A stretch of 64,000 nucleotides of DNA from JALZKA01 sp963701205 (GTDB taxonomy: Bacteria; Actinomycetota; Thermoleophilia; Solirubrobacterales; 70-9): positions 248,001 to 312,000 of the forward strand of contig OY969575.1 of NCBI GenBank assembly GCA_963701205.1, read 5' to 3'. Positions 17,771 through 25,790 of this stretch are shown here, piece after piece. Position 1 is the first letter of the stretch. Every line of letters starts with the position of its first letter. The notes below the pieces were generated by a model. The model saw nothing but the letters and a program-made list of their open reading frames with translations, was not told the DNA's origin and searched no databases. The position numbers were made by a program, and so were the translations under genes.

Positions 17771-18360
17771 GCGTAAAGCCCCTGGTCGGCGATCAGCGCG
17801 CGCACCGGGTCGGGCGTCAGATACCGAATCGACTGGCCAAGGCTCACACGCCGGCGAATTCCGCTGGAAGAGATATTGATCTCCGGCATGGCGACCACGG
17901 CGGGCGGATCCGCGTCGAGGGCGCCAAGCGCATCGAGTGTGCGCTCGAGTGCCGTCCCCGGCCGCCCGGCGACGGCTAAGCGCGCACCCTCCACAACCCG
18001 CTGCGGCTCCTTCCACGAAGCAAGGCCCGCGGCCGCGTCAGCTCCAAGGATCAAGGTGAAGTCATCGGTGGAGCGCGCTTCGTGCAACAGCTCGAGCGTA
18101 CGGAATGTGTAGGACGGGCCATCGAGGTCGATCTCGATCGATGAGGCCTCAAGGATTTCGTCACCCGCCGTGGCGGCCGCAACCAACTCCAGCCGAACCG
18201 ATGGCCCGGGCTCCGGATCGATCGAACGATGCGGGGCTTCACCAACCGGAATCATCAAGACTCGATCGAGGCCAAGCTGGCTCGCCGCATGGCTCGCCAG
18301 CACGAGGTGTCCCAGGTGGGGCGGGTTGAAGGTGCCCCCAAGTACTCCGATCGCGGCGAC
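17767..18360 (-). CDS. nadD: Nicotinate-nucleotide adenylyltransferase NadD (non-canonical start)
   Basis: Makes deamido-NAD from nicotinate mononucleotide and ATP. The nucleotide-binding signature GVLGGTFNPPHLGHL and the C-terminal SSSGIRRRVSLG are both present. The first in-frame ATG/GTG/TTG (18303) would cut off the GGTFNPPH motif, so translation must begin further upstream. No canonical codon occurs in this frame before the proA stop. The best candidate is GTC at 18360-18358, 7 nt after GGGAG, giving (M)AAIGVLGGTF. A one-base deletion that hides a GTG overlapping the proA stop (TAGTG) is the main alternative. About 197 aa as annotated. Confidence 0.85.
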   Translation of the reverse strand, partial: VAAIGVLGGTFNPPHLGHLVLASHAASQLGLDRVLMIPVGEAPHRSIDPEPGPSVRLELVAAATAGDEILEASSIEIDLDGPSYTFRTLELLHEARSTDDFTLILGADAAAGLASWKEPQRVVEGARLAVAGRPGTALERTLDALGALDADPPAVVAMPEINISSSGIRRRVSLGQSIRYLTPDPVRALIADQGLYA

Positions 18361-18364
18361 CGCA

Positions 18365-19627
18365 CTACTCCCGGATCTGACCGTCGCCGTGCAGCAAGTA
18401 CTTGTAAGTCGTCAGCTCTCGCATTCCGATCGGACCGCGCGCATGCAGCTTCTGCGTTGAGTTTCCGATCTCCGCCCCCATGCCGAACTCGAATCCGTCG
18501 GTGAACCTCGTGGACGCGTTCACGTATACGCAAGCCGCATCAACTTCAGTGCTGAAGGTCCGGGCCGCTTCGTCAGAAGACGTCACGATCGCCTCCGAAT
18601 GGCCCGTGCCGTGGCGATTGATGTGAGCAATCGCGTCCGCAAGTGAATCGACGACTGCAATAGCCATCTTCAGATCCAGATACTCGGTGTCCCAATCGGA
18701 GTCCAAAGCGGCGCCGATCGGCGCCGCGTCGGCCGCCGCTCTGGCGCGCTCGTCGCCGACGAGTTCCACGCTTGCGTCGCCCAACTCACGGGCAAGGTCC
18801 GGCAGGATGGCGGCAGCGAGGTCCGAGTGCACAAGCAGGGTTTCCGCTGCATTGCACACGCCGGGCCGTTGAACCTTCGCGTTGTAGGCGATCCGCCGAG
18901 CCATCTCAAGATCTGCATCGGCATGCACGTAGACGTGACAATTACCTGCCGCCGCGTACATGACGGGGACCGTCGCAACGTCCTTGAGCGCCTGCTTCAG
19001 ACCGCCACCGCCCCTGGGGATCACAAGGTCCACCAAACCGTCGGCCGTCGCCAGTTCTGCCAGTTCGTCGCGATCGCCCGGCAGCAACTCAACCGCGCGT
19101 TCGGGCAGGCCCGCATCCAAAAGCGCCTCGCGCGCAAGCGCAGCAAGCGCGCCGTTTGACCGCTCGGCGTAGCTCGAGCCGCGCAGAACGATCGCGTTAC
19201 CCGATTTGATGCAAAGCGCGGCGCAATCGATTGTCACGTTGGGTCGTGCTTCGTAGATCACGGCCACAACCCCAAGCGGAACCCGGATCTTGCGCATCCG
19301 CAGGCCGCTCGGCAGGGTCGCGGAGTCAAGCTCCTCACCAATCGGATCGGTCAGAGCGGCAATCGCCTCGACTCCTGCAGCCATGGCCTCGATTCGCTCC
19401 TCGCTCAATGTCAGCCGGTCGCGCAGCGCCTGGGTCAGCCCTGCGGCCCGATCATCGGCGAGATCGCCCTGGTTGGCATCAAGGATGTCTGCGGTCCGAT
19501 CACGCAGCAGTGCCGCCAGGCGCGCGAGCGCCGAGTTCTTCGCGGGGCTCTCCGCCCGGGCGAGGACGAGCGCCGCGTCACGCGCGGCTTCGCAGGCTTC
19601 GGTCACTGTGCGAACGGTGGTTGCCAT
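18365..19627 (-). CDS. proA: Gamma-glutamyl phosphate reductase
   Basis: Second step of proline synthesis, reducing gamma-glutamyl phosphate to glutamate semialdehyde with NADPH. The 420-aa protein has IYEARPNVTIDCAALCIKSGNA, a dinucleotide-binding strand (LRGSSYAERSN), the catalytic-cysteine region (QRPGVCNAAETLLVH) and the C-terminal GRGPIGMRELTTYKYL-like segment, here with GPIGMRELTTYKYLL. It is followed by nadD and preceded by proB after a 44-bp gap. Confidence 0.97.
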   Translation of the reverse strand: MATTVRTVTEACEAARDAALVLARAESPAKNSALARLAALLRDRTADILDANQGDLADDRAAGLTQALRDRLTLSEERIEAMAAGVEAIAALTDPIGEELDSATLPSGLRMRKIRVPLGVVAVIYEARPNVTIDCAALCIKSGNAIVLRGSSYAERSNGALAALAREALLDAGLPERAVELLPGDRDELAELATADGLVDLVIPRGGGGLKQALKDVATVPVMYAAAGNCHVYVHADADLEMARRIAYNAKVQRPGVCNAAETLLVHSDLAAAILPDLARELGDASVELVGDERARAAADAAPIGAALDSDWDTEYLDLKMAIAVVDSLADAIAHINRHGTGHSEAIVTSSDEAARTFSTEVDAACVYVNASTRFTDGFEFGMGAEIGNSTQKLHARGPIGMRELTTYKYLLHGDGQIRE

Positions 19628-19671
19628 CGCCAGAAAGGGTACGGACTCCGCTGGAAGCGACGGTTCGCGCG

Positions 19672-20760
19672 CTAGGCGAGCACGAAAAAATCGCGGTGCA
19701 CGGCCTCGGCCGCAGCGTGCGGCATCAGTTCCAAGACCCGCTCCGACTTCAGGCCCTTGATCCGGGCAAGTTCGGCAGCCGAGTAATTGACGATGCCCTT
19801 ACCGACCGGTTGTCCGTCGCAGACGATCTCGACAGCGTCGCCGGCCTCAAATTGCCCGTCCACATCCGTGACGCCGACGGGAAGCAGGCTGGAGCCGCTC
19901 TCCCTCAGAACCTGAGCCGCGCCCGCATCGACGGTGACCTGGCCCTGGCTCGGCTTTGCGAAGCGCAGCCAGAGCTTGAAGCCGCCAACGCGTCCCGTGC
20001 CCGCCGCGAAGACGGTCCCCACGGGCTCGCCCCCGACCGCGGCGGCCAGCGTCCCGTCGGCCGTGCCGTCACAGACGACCACGCCGATCCCGGCCGCGGT
20101 GGCCATCTCTGCCGCCGCCACCTTGCTGCGCATGCCGCCTGAACCGAACGGCGAGGTGCGGTCGCCGATTTCAAGGCCCGCCAATTTGTCGAAGGACTCG
20201 ACGCGTTCGATCAGCTTCGCGTCCGGGTCGCGCCGGGGGTCGGCGGTGTGTAACCCGGCGGTATCGGTCAGGAGGACCAGCTTCGAGGCATCCAGCAACA
20301 GGGCCACCTGGGCGGACAGAAAGTCGTTGTCGCCAAAGGTGATCTCGTCGGTCGCCGTGGTGTCGTTTTCGTTGATCACCGGCACCGTCCGCCACTGCAG
20401 CAGGCGTCGAAGCGTCGCTCGGGCATTCAGGTAGTTGACCCGGGTTGAGACATCGGATGAGTTCAAGAGCACCTGCGCCGCATGCACATCGGCGCTTGCC
20501 AGGCGCTCCTCGTAGGCGCGAAACAGCGTTCCCTGGCCGACCGCCGATGCCGCCTGCAGCTCATCGACGGCTCGCGGCCTCGCGTCAAAACCCATCAGGC
20601 GCATCCCGAGGGCGATCGCGCCTGAGGTGACGAGAACGACGTCCTCGCCGCCGGCGTGCAACGCGGCCACCTGGGCGCAGACGCGATCCAGCACCTCGCC
20701 ACGTACGTCGCCGTCAGGGCTGGCGACGATCGATGAGCCCAGTTTGGCGACGACGGTCAT
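19672..20760 (-). CDS. proB: Glutamate 5-kinase with PUA domain
   Basis: First and feedback-controlled step of proline synthesis. The 362-aa protein has an N-terminal amino-acid kinase domain (VVAKLGSSIV, LVTSGAIALGMRLMG, PVINENDTTATDEI, FGSGGMRSKVAAAEMAT) and a C-terminal PUA domain (about 275-350). ATG at 20760, with TAGACT 7 nt upstream. Confidence 0.97.
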   Translation of the reverse strand: MTVVAKLGSSIVASPDGDVRGEVLDRVCAQVAALHAGGEDVVLVTSGAIALGMRLMGFDARPRAVDELQAASAVGQGTLFRAYEERLASADVHAAQVLLNSSDVSTRVNYLNARATLRRLLQWRTVPVINENDTTATDEITFGDNDFLSAQVALLLDASKLVLLTDTAGLHTADPRRDPDAKLIERVESFDKLAGLEIGDRTSPFGSGGMRSKVAAAEMATAAGIGVVVCDGTADGTLAAAVGGEPVGTVFAAGTGRVGGFKLWLRFAKPSQGQVTVDAGAAQVLRESGSSLLPVGVTDVDGQFEAGDAVEIVCDGQPVGKGIVNYSAAELARIKGLKSERVLELMPHAAAEAVHRDFFVLA

Positions 20761-20767
20761 GGCCGCA

Positions 20768-20773
20768 AGTCTA
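20768..20773 (-). promoter_or_regulatory. -10 box of proB (leaderless type)
   Basis: TAGACT on the minus strand ends 7 nt before the proB ATG. A weak TTGGGC lies 15 bp further upstream as a possible -35. A promoter here would make proB-proA-nadD-rsfS a unit separate from obg. Confidence 0.5.
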
Positions 20774-20798
20774 GGAGCGCGGGCAGCGGCCCAACCGG

Positions 20799-22091
20799 CT
20801 AGGGGGGATCAAGTTCAAAGACCTGATCGCCGATCCGGACCTCGTTGCCCGGCTCGAAACCTGCGCGCTCCAAGGCCGCGATGACCCCGATGTCGCGTAG
20901 CCGCCCCTCGATGTATGAGAGGGCCTCGTAGTTCGTGAGGTCGTGGCGCTCGACCAAAAGCTCGATTCCCCGCCCTTGGACCCGGAAGCCGTCGTCATCG
21001 CGCACCACGTCAAACCCCTGATCACCAGCTGGCCTGTAGGTGATGTGCTCAGCCTCGTAGCCCGCTTGTGACTCGGTCGTCGTGGCGGGGATCGAATCGG
21101 CCGGAACGAGCGGAAAGACCGCTGCGAGCAGATCCTCGATGCCCTGGCCCGTCGCCGACGAGATCGCGAGCACGGCAGCCGCCTCATTGCCAAGCTGATC
21201 GCGCAGCAAGTCAACGAGTTCGGCGACCTCCGCGTCGGGCAGCAGGTCTCGCTTCGAGACAGCGACGATCTGCGGCAGGTCACCCAGTCCGGCGCCATAG
21301 CTCCGCAGCTCCGAGCGAATGGTCCTATAGCGCTCGTAGAGCTCGCGCTCGTCCAGCGGATCGATCGCCACCAGGTGAACCAACGCGCGGCAACGCTCGA
21401 CGTGAGCAAGAAATTCATGGCCCAGCCCGGCCCCGTCAGCCGCCCCCTCGATCAGGCCTGGAATGTCAGCGATGACAAGCTGGCGATCGCCGTCGTCAAG
21501 TGTGCCCAGCACCGGATCAAGCGTTGTAAACGGGTAATCGGCCACCTTCGGGCGCGCGTTGGTAAGCCGCGCCAGCAGCGAGGACTTACCGGCGTTTGGC
21601 GCCCCGACGAGCCCCGCATCGGCCAGCAGCCTGAGGCGCAGCTCGATCCAGCCCTCCTCCCCGCCGATGCCGGCTTCGGCGAAACGCGGCGCCTGACGGG
21701 TTGAGCTGGTAAATCGCTTGTTGCCGTGGCCGCCATCCCCACCCACGGCGACAACCGCGCGTTGCCCCGGCTCGACGAGGTCGTAGGACGACCCGTCAAC
21801 GCCGGCGGCCGTTGTTCCGGGCGGCACCGGGATCTCACGATCGTTGCCCCGCGCGCCATGGCGTTGTTGTCCCGATCCGTGCCCACCCTTGCCCGCCCGG
21901 TAGTGCGGCGACATCCGCAGGGAGGCGAGGTCTCGGCGCGAGGGATCGCAGATGAGTACGACATCCCCGCCTCGGCCGCCGTCGCCGCCATCCGGCCCGC
22001 CACGAGGCACGTGCGCTTCACGGCGAAAGCTGATGACGCCGTTGCCGCCGCGACCGGCCTCAACCCAAATTTTGGCCTTATCGTGAAACAC
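20799..22091 (-). CDS. obgE: GTPase ObgE/CgtA
   Basis: Essential GTPase for 50S assembly and stress control. The 430-aa protein has the glycine-rich Obg fold (residues 1-158, e.g. RRGGDVV-like GGDGGRGGDVV), G1 GAPNAGKSSLL, G3 DIPGLIEGA and a C-terminal OCT domain after about 340. GTG start at 22091 with GATAGT 8 nt upstream. It sits in the usual place between rpmA and proB, but a sigma/anti-sigma pair has been inserted between rpmA and obgE. Confidence 0.97.
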   Translation of the reverse strand: MFHDKAKIWVEAGRGGNGVISFRREAHVPRGGPDGGDGGRGGDVVLICDPSRRDLASLRMSPHYRAGKGGHGSGQQRHGARGNDREIPVPPGTTAAGVDGSSYDLVEPGQRAVVAVGGDGGHGNKRFTSSTRQAPRFAEAGIGGEEGWIELRLRLLADAGLVGAPNAGKSSLLARLTNARPKVADYPFTTLDPVLGTLDDGDRQLVIADIPGLIEGAADGAGLGHEFLAHVERCRALVHLVAIDPLDERELYERYRTIRSELRSYGAGLGDLPQIVAVSKRDLLPDAEVAELVDLLRDQLGNEAAAVLAISSATGQGIEDLLAAVFPLVPADSIPATTTESQAGYEAEHITYRPAGDQGFDVVRDDDGFRVQGRGIELLVERHDLTNYEALSYIEGRLRDIGVIAALERAGFEPGNEVRIGDQVFELDPP

Positions 22092-22157
22092 CGGGGCTGA
22101 CTATCGCAGGGCGATCCTGCGAAAACCGTCGCGACCCGATCGGATCTGGGGCCGCGC

Positions 22158-22428
22158 CTAGCGTTCGGGGCGGGCCAAGCGCATCGCCGCCAGAATTGCC
22201 TCGCGCCGATCTGAATCCAGGTCGCGGTCGGCCAAACCTCGCAGCGATTCAATCGTCGTGCGGATCTGCGCCACGTAGGCGCGGCAGGCGTCGCATTTCG
22301 CAAGATGCTCCTCCGTCCAGAGCGTCTCCGCCTCAGACGAGGCGGGCCTCCAGGTAATCGCTGGCGACCTCCACCAGTTCACGGCACACCATCGGCGTGG
22401 ATGGATCGATTTTGGTCCGGCGACTCAT
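22158..22428 (-). pseudogene. Zinc-finger anti-sigma factor, frame broken by +1 shift
   Basis: Two overlapping frames together make one zf-HC2 anti-sigma protein. The first runs from ATG 22428 to a TGA at 22335-22333 and contains CRELVEVASDYLEARL. The second contains SEAETLWTEEHLAKCDACRAYVAQI and carries the HxxxCxxC zinc site. Skipping one base at the TGA (GTC TGA G) joins them into a normal 90-residue protein. The ATG overlaps the sigma gene stop (TGATG). It may be a sequencing error, a real loss or a programmed shift. If intact it would sequester the ECF sigma factor encoded just upstream. Confidence 0.75.
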
Positions 22429-23087
22429 CAGGCGTCCTGCCCCTCGAAGAATGCTTCCAATTGCGCCCGCACCTTTGATCTTGCCCGGTGCAGGAGGACT
22501 CGCTGGTTGGTCTCCTCGACGCCCAGCGCGTTACACGCCTCCGCGGCCGTGTATCCCTGGATGTCGCGCAGAGTGATCACCTCGCGCTGACGGGCGGGCA
22601 GCGACGCAATCGCGTTCAGCAGGACGTCCCTTGCCTCGTCCGCAACCAGCTTTTGATGAGGCTCCGCCCACGGGGCGGGTGCCGTCGCCCAGTGGCCCGG
22701 GTCCTGGCCTCGCCGGCCCTGGAAGCGGTCGGCGTCAACGGCCGGCTCGTCGCGGCCTTCCGGCCCACCCCGGCCCAGCGAGGCGAACGGAATGATCCGT
22801 TTTTCGCGCTTGCCACGGGTCCGAGCCGTGTTGAGCAGGATCTGAAAGATCCACGTGCGCAGGGCCGAACGGCCCTGAAAGCGGTCAATTCCGGCGATCA
22901 CGCCGACCCACGTGTCCTGGACAACCTCCTCGGCGACCGCACGAGTAGCGACATGGGCCATCGCGAGCCTCGTCAAAGCGGGCGCCAGTTCCTCGACGAG
23001 GCTGGCGTAGACCGACTCATCGCCGCGACGCAGTGCCTCGACCAGCTCAGCGTCAGACGCGCGGCTCCCACCCAAGTGCGTTTGCAC
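22428..23087 (-). CDS. ECF-type RNA polymerase sigma factor
   Basis: A 219-aa sigma-70 family protein with region 2 (LAMAHVATRAVAEEVVQDTWVGV), a long glycine- and arginine-rich linker (about 95-145) and region 4 (LPARQREVITLRDIQGYTAAEACNALG). The linker is longer than usual. GTG start at 23087, preceded by TAGCCT 6 nt upstream. The paired zinc-finger anti-sigma gene overlaps its stop. The regulon is unknown. Confidence 0.93.
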   Translation of the reverse strand: MQTHLGGSRASDAELVEALRRGDESVYASLVEELAPALTRLAMAHVATRAVAEEVVQDTWVGVIAGIDRFQGRSALRTWIFQILLNTARTRGKREKRIIPFASLGRGGPEGRDEPAVDADRFQGRRGQDPGHWATAPAPWAEPHQKLVADEARDVLLNAIASLPARQREVITLRDIQGYTAAEACNALGVEETNQRVLLHRARSKVRAQLEAFFEGQDA

Positions 23088-23093
23088 CGAAAC

Positions 23094-23099
23094 AGGCTA
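23094..23099 (-). promoter_or_regulatory. -10 box of the ECF sigma gene (leaderless type)
   Basis: TAGCCT on the minus strand ends 6 nt before the GTG start. No -35 match is visible 16-18 bp upstream. Confidence 0.45.
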
Positions 23100-23136
23100 T
23101 CGCCGTCAACGCCCCGAGCGGCGTCGATGCGCTCTC

Positions 23137-23391
23137 CTACTCGTCGTCGGCGACCGTAATGACGCGGCCCTTGCGAAACGGCTTGAACTCAACCGTGCCG
23201 GGCCGGGTCGCAAAAATTGTGTGGTCGCGGCCAATGCCGGTGCCGTCGCCGGAGTAAAACCGGGTTCCGCGCTGGCGCACGATGATCTCGCCACCGGTCA
23301 CCGCCTGGCCGGAAAAAATCTTGACGCCGAGCATCTTCGGGTTCGAATCGCGACCGTTTCGTGAGGAGCCAAGCCCCTTCTTATGCGCCAT
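23137..23391 (-). CDS. rpmA: 50S ribosomal protein L27
   Basis: 84-aa L27 beginning MAHKKGLGSSRNGRDS with the conserved VKIFSGQAVTGGEIIVRQRGT core. The mature-type N-terminus shows no Firmicutes-style cleavable extension. It overlaps the rplU stop by one base, the usual L21-L27 pairing. Confidence 0.98.
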   Translation of the reverse strand: MAHKKGLGSSRNGRDSNPKMLGVKIFSGQAVTGGEIIVRQRGTRFYSGDGTGIGRDHTIFATRPGTVEFKPFRKGRVITVADDE

Positions 23392-23936
23392 TACTCCCCA
23401 TCCTCCTTGGCGGCCTTGGGTGCCGGCTTCGCTGCGGGCTTCTTCGCCGCAGGCTTCTTGGCTGCGGGCTTCTTCGCCGCAGGCTTCTTGGCTGCAGGCT
23501 TCTTCGCCGCAGGCTTCTTCGCCGCAGGCTTCTTGGCTGCGGGAGCCTTGCCGGCTTCCGGAGTCGCGGCCGCCGCAGGCTTGGCCTCGGCGTCCTTGGC
23601 GGCAGCCGGTTTGCGCGTCAAGAGCTTTACGTCGGTGATCTCGAGTTTGGTCAGCTCCGAGCGGTAGCCCTGGCGCTTGCGGTAGCCCTTCTTGGCCTTG
23701 TAGCGAAAGATGCGGAGCTTCTCACCACGCAGGTGCTCCGCGACAACCGCTTCGACCTTGACCTTCTCCAGGTCGGTGCCCGCGATGACGACATCAGACC
23801 CGCCGTTGAACATCACGGCGCGGAGGCTGACCTTGTCGCCCTCGCTGCCGGCCAGGCGATCGACCAGCAGAACCGTGCCCTTCTCGGCGCGGTACTGCTT
23901 GCCGCCACTCTCAACTATTGCGTAGGTCTCTGCCAT
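23391..23936 (-). CDS. rplU: 50S ribosomal protein L21 with long Lys/Ala/Pro tail
   Basis: Residues 1-103 are a normal L21 (MAETYAIVESGGKQYRAEKG, then KAKKGYRKRQGYRS). Residues 104-181 form an added tail of alanine-, proline- and lysine-rich sequence containing about seven tandem KKPAA units and ending in an acidic AKEDGE. L21 is usually about 100 aa, so the tail nearly doubles it. The tail resembles histone H1-like disordered nucleic-acid-binding tails. It lies 3 bp after the RNase G gene. Confidence 0.96.
   Translation of the reverse strand: MAETYAIVESGGKQYRAEKGTVLLVDRLAGSEGDKVSLRAVMFNGGSDVVIAGTDLEKVKVEAVVAEHLRGEKLRIFRYKAKKGYRKRQGYRSELTKLEITDVKLLTRKPAAAKDAEAKPAAAATPEAGKAPAAKKPAAKKPAAKKPAAKKPAAKKPAAKKPAAKKPAAKPAPKAAKEDGE
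23430..23541 (-). repeat. Tandem repeat encoding KKPAA units in the L21 tail
   Basis: A roughly 15-bp unit repeats about seven times, with alternating GCC/GCA and GCA/GCC alanine codons that make a near-perfect 30-bp higher-order period. The perfect repetition makes it prone to length change by slippage. The unit count may therefore differ between strains or be misassembled. Confidence 0.85.
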
Positions 23937-23938
23937 CT

Positions 23939-25783
23939 CTAATCGTTCGCTCGTGTGGTTTGCTCGTCGCTCGCATGGGCACGGTCACGGCCACCCCTGC
24001 CGCCGCGCCGTCGCCCGGAGCCGGACGATTCTAGCTCACCGCCATCGGCGTTCCCGGCCTCCGAAGCGTCGTTGCCGTTGTCAACCAGCGTCGCACTTGC
24101 AAGGGACCGCGCGACCTCCTCGATCTTGACCAGCCGCCGCTCGCCGACGTGACTGCCGCCCCCAGCGACGGAGATGATGTACGAGTCAACCCGCGCGATT
24201 GCGTCGTCAACGTTGTACATGTGCGGCTCCTCGATGGCGACCAGCACCTCATCGCCCACGGCGAACGGAAGCGCCCGTTGTTCGATGTGCTCGCGCGTGC
24301 CTTCGTCGCTCACCTCATAGGTGACGACCGGCAGGGCGTCGCCGCCCTCGAAATGGAAGTGCTTGCCCGTCTTCGATTCCAGCTCATGCAGGCCGCTCTC
24401 GTCCTCAAGCAGCTTGGCGGCGACCTGGGGGTTCACGCGAATCAGAAACGCGTCGGGGTCCGAGCGCTCAGCGACGAGTTCGCGGAGCTTGCGGATGACG
24501 TCGATCGCGACCGTCTCCTCCGAGAGGATCACACCCTCGCCTTCGCAGGTCGGGCACGGCTTCGTGAGGATCTCGCGAACGCCGTCGGTGACATTCTGGC
24601 GGGTCATCTCCACCAGGCCGAGCGGCGAGATCTCAACCACGTAGGTCTTGGTCTTGTCCTCGTCGAGCGCCGTCCGCATTGTCTTCAGGACCTGATCGCG
24701 GTTTCGCGATCGGGCCATGTCGATGAAGTCAACGACGATGATCCCGCCGATGTCGCGCAGCCTGAGCTGACGGACGACCTCCTCGGCGGCCTCGATGTTG
24801 ACCTTCGTGATCGTGTCCTCGAGGCGTCCCTTGCCGCGGCCGGTGAAGCTGCCCGTATTGATGTCGATCACCGTGAGCGCCTCGGCGTAGTCGATGATCA
24901 GGTAGCCGCCCGACGGCAACTCAACGCGCCGGGAAAGGGTTGACCTGACCGCCTCGTCCGCGCCCTCGCGCTCAAACAGCGACTCGCTGCCCTCATAGAG
25001 CTCGACCTTTTCGACAAGCTCGGGCGCCGTGCGCTGGAAGAAGCTGGTGACCCGCTGGTGCTGCTTGGGGTCGTCGATCGTCGCGCGCTCAAACTCCTTG
25101 TTCAAGACATCGCGCAGAACCCGGATCGAGAGGTCCGCCTCTTGGAATACGAGCTCGGCCGGACCCACCTCCTCCGAGCGCCGGATCACGACCTCGGCCA
25201 GCTTGTGCAAATACGCGAGGTCACGCTCAAAGTCGCCCTGGTCCGCCCCTTGCGCCGCCGTACGCACGATGACCCCGCCATCGCCCGAGTGGAGCTTCTG
25301 GAGGAGCTTTCGCTGACGGTCGCGCTCGGCGTCAGGCAGACGGCGACTGGCACCGACCCCGGCCCCCTGCGGCATGTAGACCAGGTAGCGCCCGGCGATA
25401 GAAAGCTGCATCGACAGCCGCGCGCCCTTTGTCTTGAGCGGGTCCTTCACGACCTGGACAAGGACTTCCTGTTTGGGCTTGATCAGCTCGGCAATCGAGC
25501 GGCCCTTACCGTGCCCGCGGCGGGGCACCTTTTCGCCGCCCGGCAGGACGATCTCGTCCACGTGCAGGAAGCCATTGCGTTCGAGGCCGATATCGACGAA
25601 CGCTGCCTCCATTCCGGGCAGGACGTTGTCAACCACGCCTTTGTAGATGTTGCCAACGATTGACCGCGAGCCGCGGCGTTCGACATAAAGCTCGGCGACG
25701 CGTGGTTTCGCGTTGCCCTTGGCTTCGAACACCGCGACACGGGTTTCGCCGGCGTCGACGGATACGAGAATCTTCTTCTTCAA
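23939..25783 (-). CDS. rng: Ribonuclease E/G family protein
   Basis: Endoribonuclease for rRNA maturation and mRNA decay. The 614-aa protein has the S1 domain with insertion (NIYKGVVDNVLPGMEAAFVD), the DNase I-like catalytic core with metal aspartates (LTVIDINTGSFTG and IIVVDFIDMA), and the zinc-link CPTC. A C-terminal TRAM-like part (VGDEVLVAIEEPHMYN) follows, then an arginine/glycine-rich tail. It sits downstream of the elongasome genes, as rng does in many bacteria. Confidence 0.93.
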   Translation of the reverse strand: MKKKILVSVDAGETRVAVFEAKGNAKPRVAELYVERRGSRSIVGNIYKGVVDNVLPGMEAAFVDIGLERNGFLHVDEIVLPGGEKVPRRGHGKGRSIAELIKPKQEVLVQVVKDPLKTKGARLSMQLSIAGRYLVYMPQGAGVGASRRLPDAERDRQRKLLQKLHSGDGGVIVRTAAQGADQGDFERDLAYLHKLAEVVIRRSEEVGPAELVFQEADLSIRVLRDVLNKEFERATIDDPKQHQRVTSFFQRTAPELVEKVELYEGSESLFEREGADEAVRSTLSRRVELPSGGYLIIDYAEALTVIDINTGSFTGRGKGRLEDTITKVNIEAAEEVVRQLRLRDIGGIIVVDFIDMARSRNRDQVLKTMRTALDEDKTKTYVVEISPLGLVEMTRQNVTDGVREILTKPCPTCEGEGVILSEETVAIDVIRKLRELVAERSDPDAFLIRVNPQVAAKLLEDESGLHELESKTGKHFHFEGGDALPVVTYEVSDEGTREHIEQRALPFAVGDEVLVAIEEPHMYNVDDAIARVDSYIISVAGGGSHVGERRLVKIEEVARSLASATLVDNGNDASEAGNADGGELESSGSGRRRGGRGGRDRAHASDEQTTRAND

Positions 25784-25790
25784 GTTCAGC

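Noticed and set aside
23430..23541. L21 tail repeat as a CRISPR-like or intergenic repeat array
   Set aside because: The repeat is in frame, coding for KKPAA units, and has no spacers.
24149..24943. Plus-strand frame of 264 residues inside the RNase G gene
   Set aside because: Mirror of RNase G codons; no recognisable domain.
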